From the NCBI RefSeq assembly GCF_020010925.1, contig NZ_JAGJBZ010000002.1:1-64000 (forward strand): a stretch of DNA of 64,000 bases. The letters run 5' to 3'. The notes beneath the pieces are model-generated. The model ran no database searches, was not told the DNA's origin, and saw only the letters and a list, made by a program, of their open reading frames with translations. The DNA is from Streptomyces griseiscabiei (GTDB lineage: Bacteria > Actinomycetota > Actinomycetes > Streptomycetales > Streptomycetaceae). A program made the translations under genes and the position numbers. Positions within the stretch are counted from its first letter, which is position 1. Every line of letters begins with the position of its first letter. Below are positions 63,338 to 64,000 of this stretch, piece by piece.

Positions 63338-64000
63338 TCAGCCGCAGTACTGCGCTTCCTTGCCGATGGACCGGTACATGCAGTCCGAGTTCTCCAGCAA
63401 CTGCAACACCGCGTCCCGGTTCCGCGCGGTCTCCCGCGCGATCACCTCGTCGGGCGGATAGAACCCGCCCCCCGACGCCGACCCCGGATACATCTCGAAC
63501 GTGTACCCGAAGATCTTCTGGTTGCCCCACAGCCAGTCGTCGATCGACCCGTCCGTGATGTAGAGGTCGCTGGACTGTTCGGGCGTGTACCCGTTGCTCG
63601 CGGCCATCTTCCCGCCGACCGTGGCGAACGCGTTCCGGTCGTCGGCCGTCATCCCGGTCGCCGTGTCGGCGGTCGTGTACCCGAACGGCCACAGCACGAG
63701 TTCGCTGTAGGTGTGGAAGTCGATCCCGGTCTTGATCTGCTGGACCCCGCCGACGACCCGGCTGCGCACGAAGTTGGCGACGACCTTCACCTCGGGCGCC
63801 GACTCGGCGGACGGACCCCGGTAGGTCTCCGAGGACGTCGACCCGGAGGAGCCGCCGCAGCAGCCCCAGCGGTAGTTCCAGTTGCGGTTGAGGTCGGTGC
63901 CGACGGCCGACGAACCGCTGTTGGGCTGCCGGTTCTTGCGCCACGAGCGGTAGGACCCCGTCGCGACGTCGTACTCGCCGCCGTCCGGGTTGACGTCCGG
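63338..64000 (-). CDS. Zinc carboxypeptidase (M14 family), 5' part beyond the window
   Basis: The C-terminal ~220 residues of an M14 metallocarboxypeptidase; the start is cut off by the window edge. Visible are NPDGGEYD, the substrate-binding GTDLNRNW (Asn-Arg), [11 protein letters not shown], the zinc histidine in [16 protein letters not shown], and the catalytic glutamate in [25 protein letters not shown] in the middle and C-x5-Y-C near the end suggest disulfides and secretion. Such enzymes remove C-terminal residues from extracellular peptides. In-frame starts inside (e.g. 63790) would truncate the active site, so the long form is real. Confidence 0.9.
   Translation of the reverse strand, partial: PDVNPDGGEYDVATGSYRSWRKNRQPNSGSSAVGTDLNRNWNYRWGCCGGSSGSTSSETYRGPSAESAPEVKVVANFVRSRVVGGVQQIKTGIDFHTYSELVLWPFGYTTADTATGMTADDRNAFATVGGKMAASNGYTPEQSSDLYITDGSIDDWLWGNQKIFGYTFEMYPGSASGGGFYPPDEVIARETARNRDAVLQLLENSDCMYRSIGKEAQYCG

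Overview
The window looks like chromosomal DNA of a Streptomyces or a close actinomycete relative. GC is very high (about 70 percent by eye) with strongly GC-biased third positions, GTG/TTG starts are frequent, same-strand genes often overlap by 4 nt (ATGA/GTGA), and the set includes mca (mycothiol), GTP-dependent pckG, DUF4307 and several MarR/TetR/GntR/IclR regulators. Replicon and species cannot be fixed from the sequence alone.

Layout. 0.1-7.5 kb is mostly core: a small sigma-like operon, a MarR regulator, threonine ammonia-lyase, a DrrAB-type ABC exporter, greA, DUF4307, mca. 7.5-13.2 kb holds a giant NB-ARC/TPR protein and a DUF255 thioredoxin-fold protein. 13.4-20.1 kb is a four-gene, fully overlapping operon: processive GT2, PMT-like membrane glycosyltransferase, DPM1-GtrA fusion, secreted galactose-oxidase-like copper enzyme. 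20.2-25.7 kb holds a MarR/FAD-monooxygenase/multicopper-oxidase set and secreted or unknown proteins. 25.7-33.2 kb is an accessory island: three small overlapping ORFs and a methyltransferase that appear to share one GntR operator, a markedly AT-richer NACHT NTPase (candidate anti-phage gene), two orphan ORFs and, at the right edge, a 3' fragment of a tRNA-Ser(UGA) fused to the end of a Mut7-C gene, which looks like an integration scar.

33.2-39.3 kb is Mut7-C, TetR/MFS, hemolysin III family and pckG. 39.9-50.5 kb is the most system-like region: a Ser/Thr kinase, a YbjN-like protein and a membrane protein, then a TerY-like vWA, PP2C phosphatase and zinc-ribbon kinase (the TerY-P triad), facing a convergent operon of a small membrane protein, a solute-binding/vWA lipoprotein, a TelA-family toxic-anion protein and a second solute-binding protein. 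It reads as a phospho-signalling and surface-sensing module of the tellurite-resistance-associated type.

51.3-55.3 kb holds a small unknown gene, an alanine-type aminotransferase, a Pro/Ser/Thr-rich membrane protein and a secreted trypsin-like protease. 55.4-62.5 kb is a coherent D-amino-acid locus: N-acyl-D-amino-acid deacylase and D-serine/D-threonine-type deaminase on one strand; PfkB kinase, IclR, RidA and a GntP-family permease on the other, around a putative IclR operator. The right end has an acidic unknown protein and a zinc carboxypeptidase cut by the window edge.

Repeats stand out: at least nine copies of one 20-bp intergenic core, two copies of another element, a 45-bp VNTR, and in-frame tandem or palindromic repeats inside several genes (multicopper oxidase leader, PfkB insert, secreted and membrane proteins).
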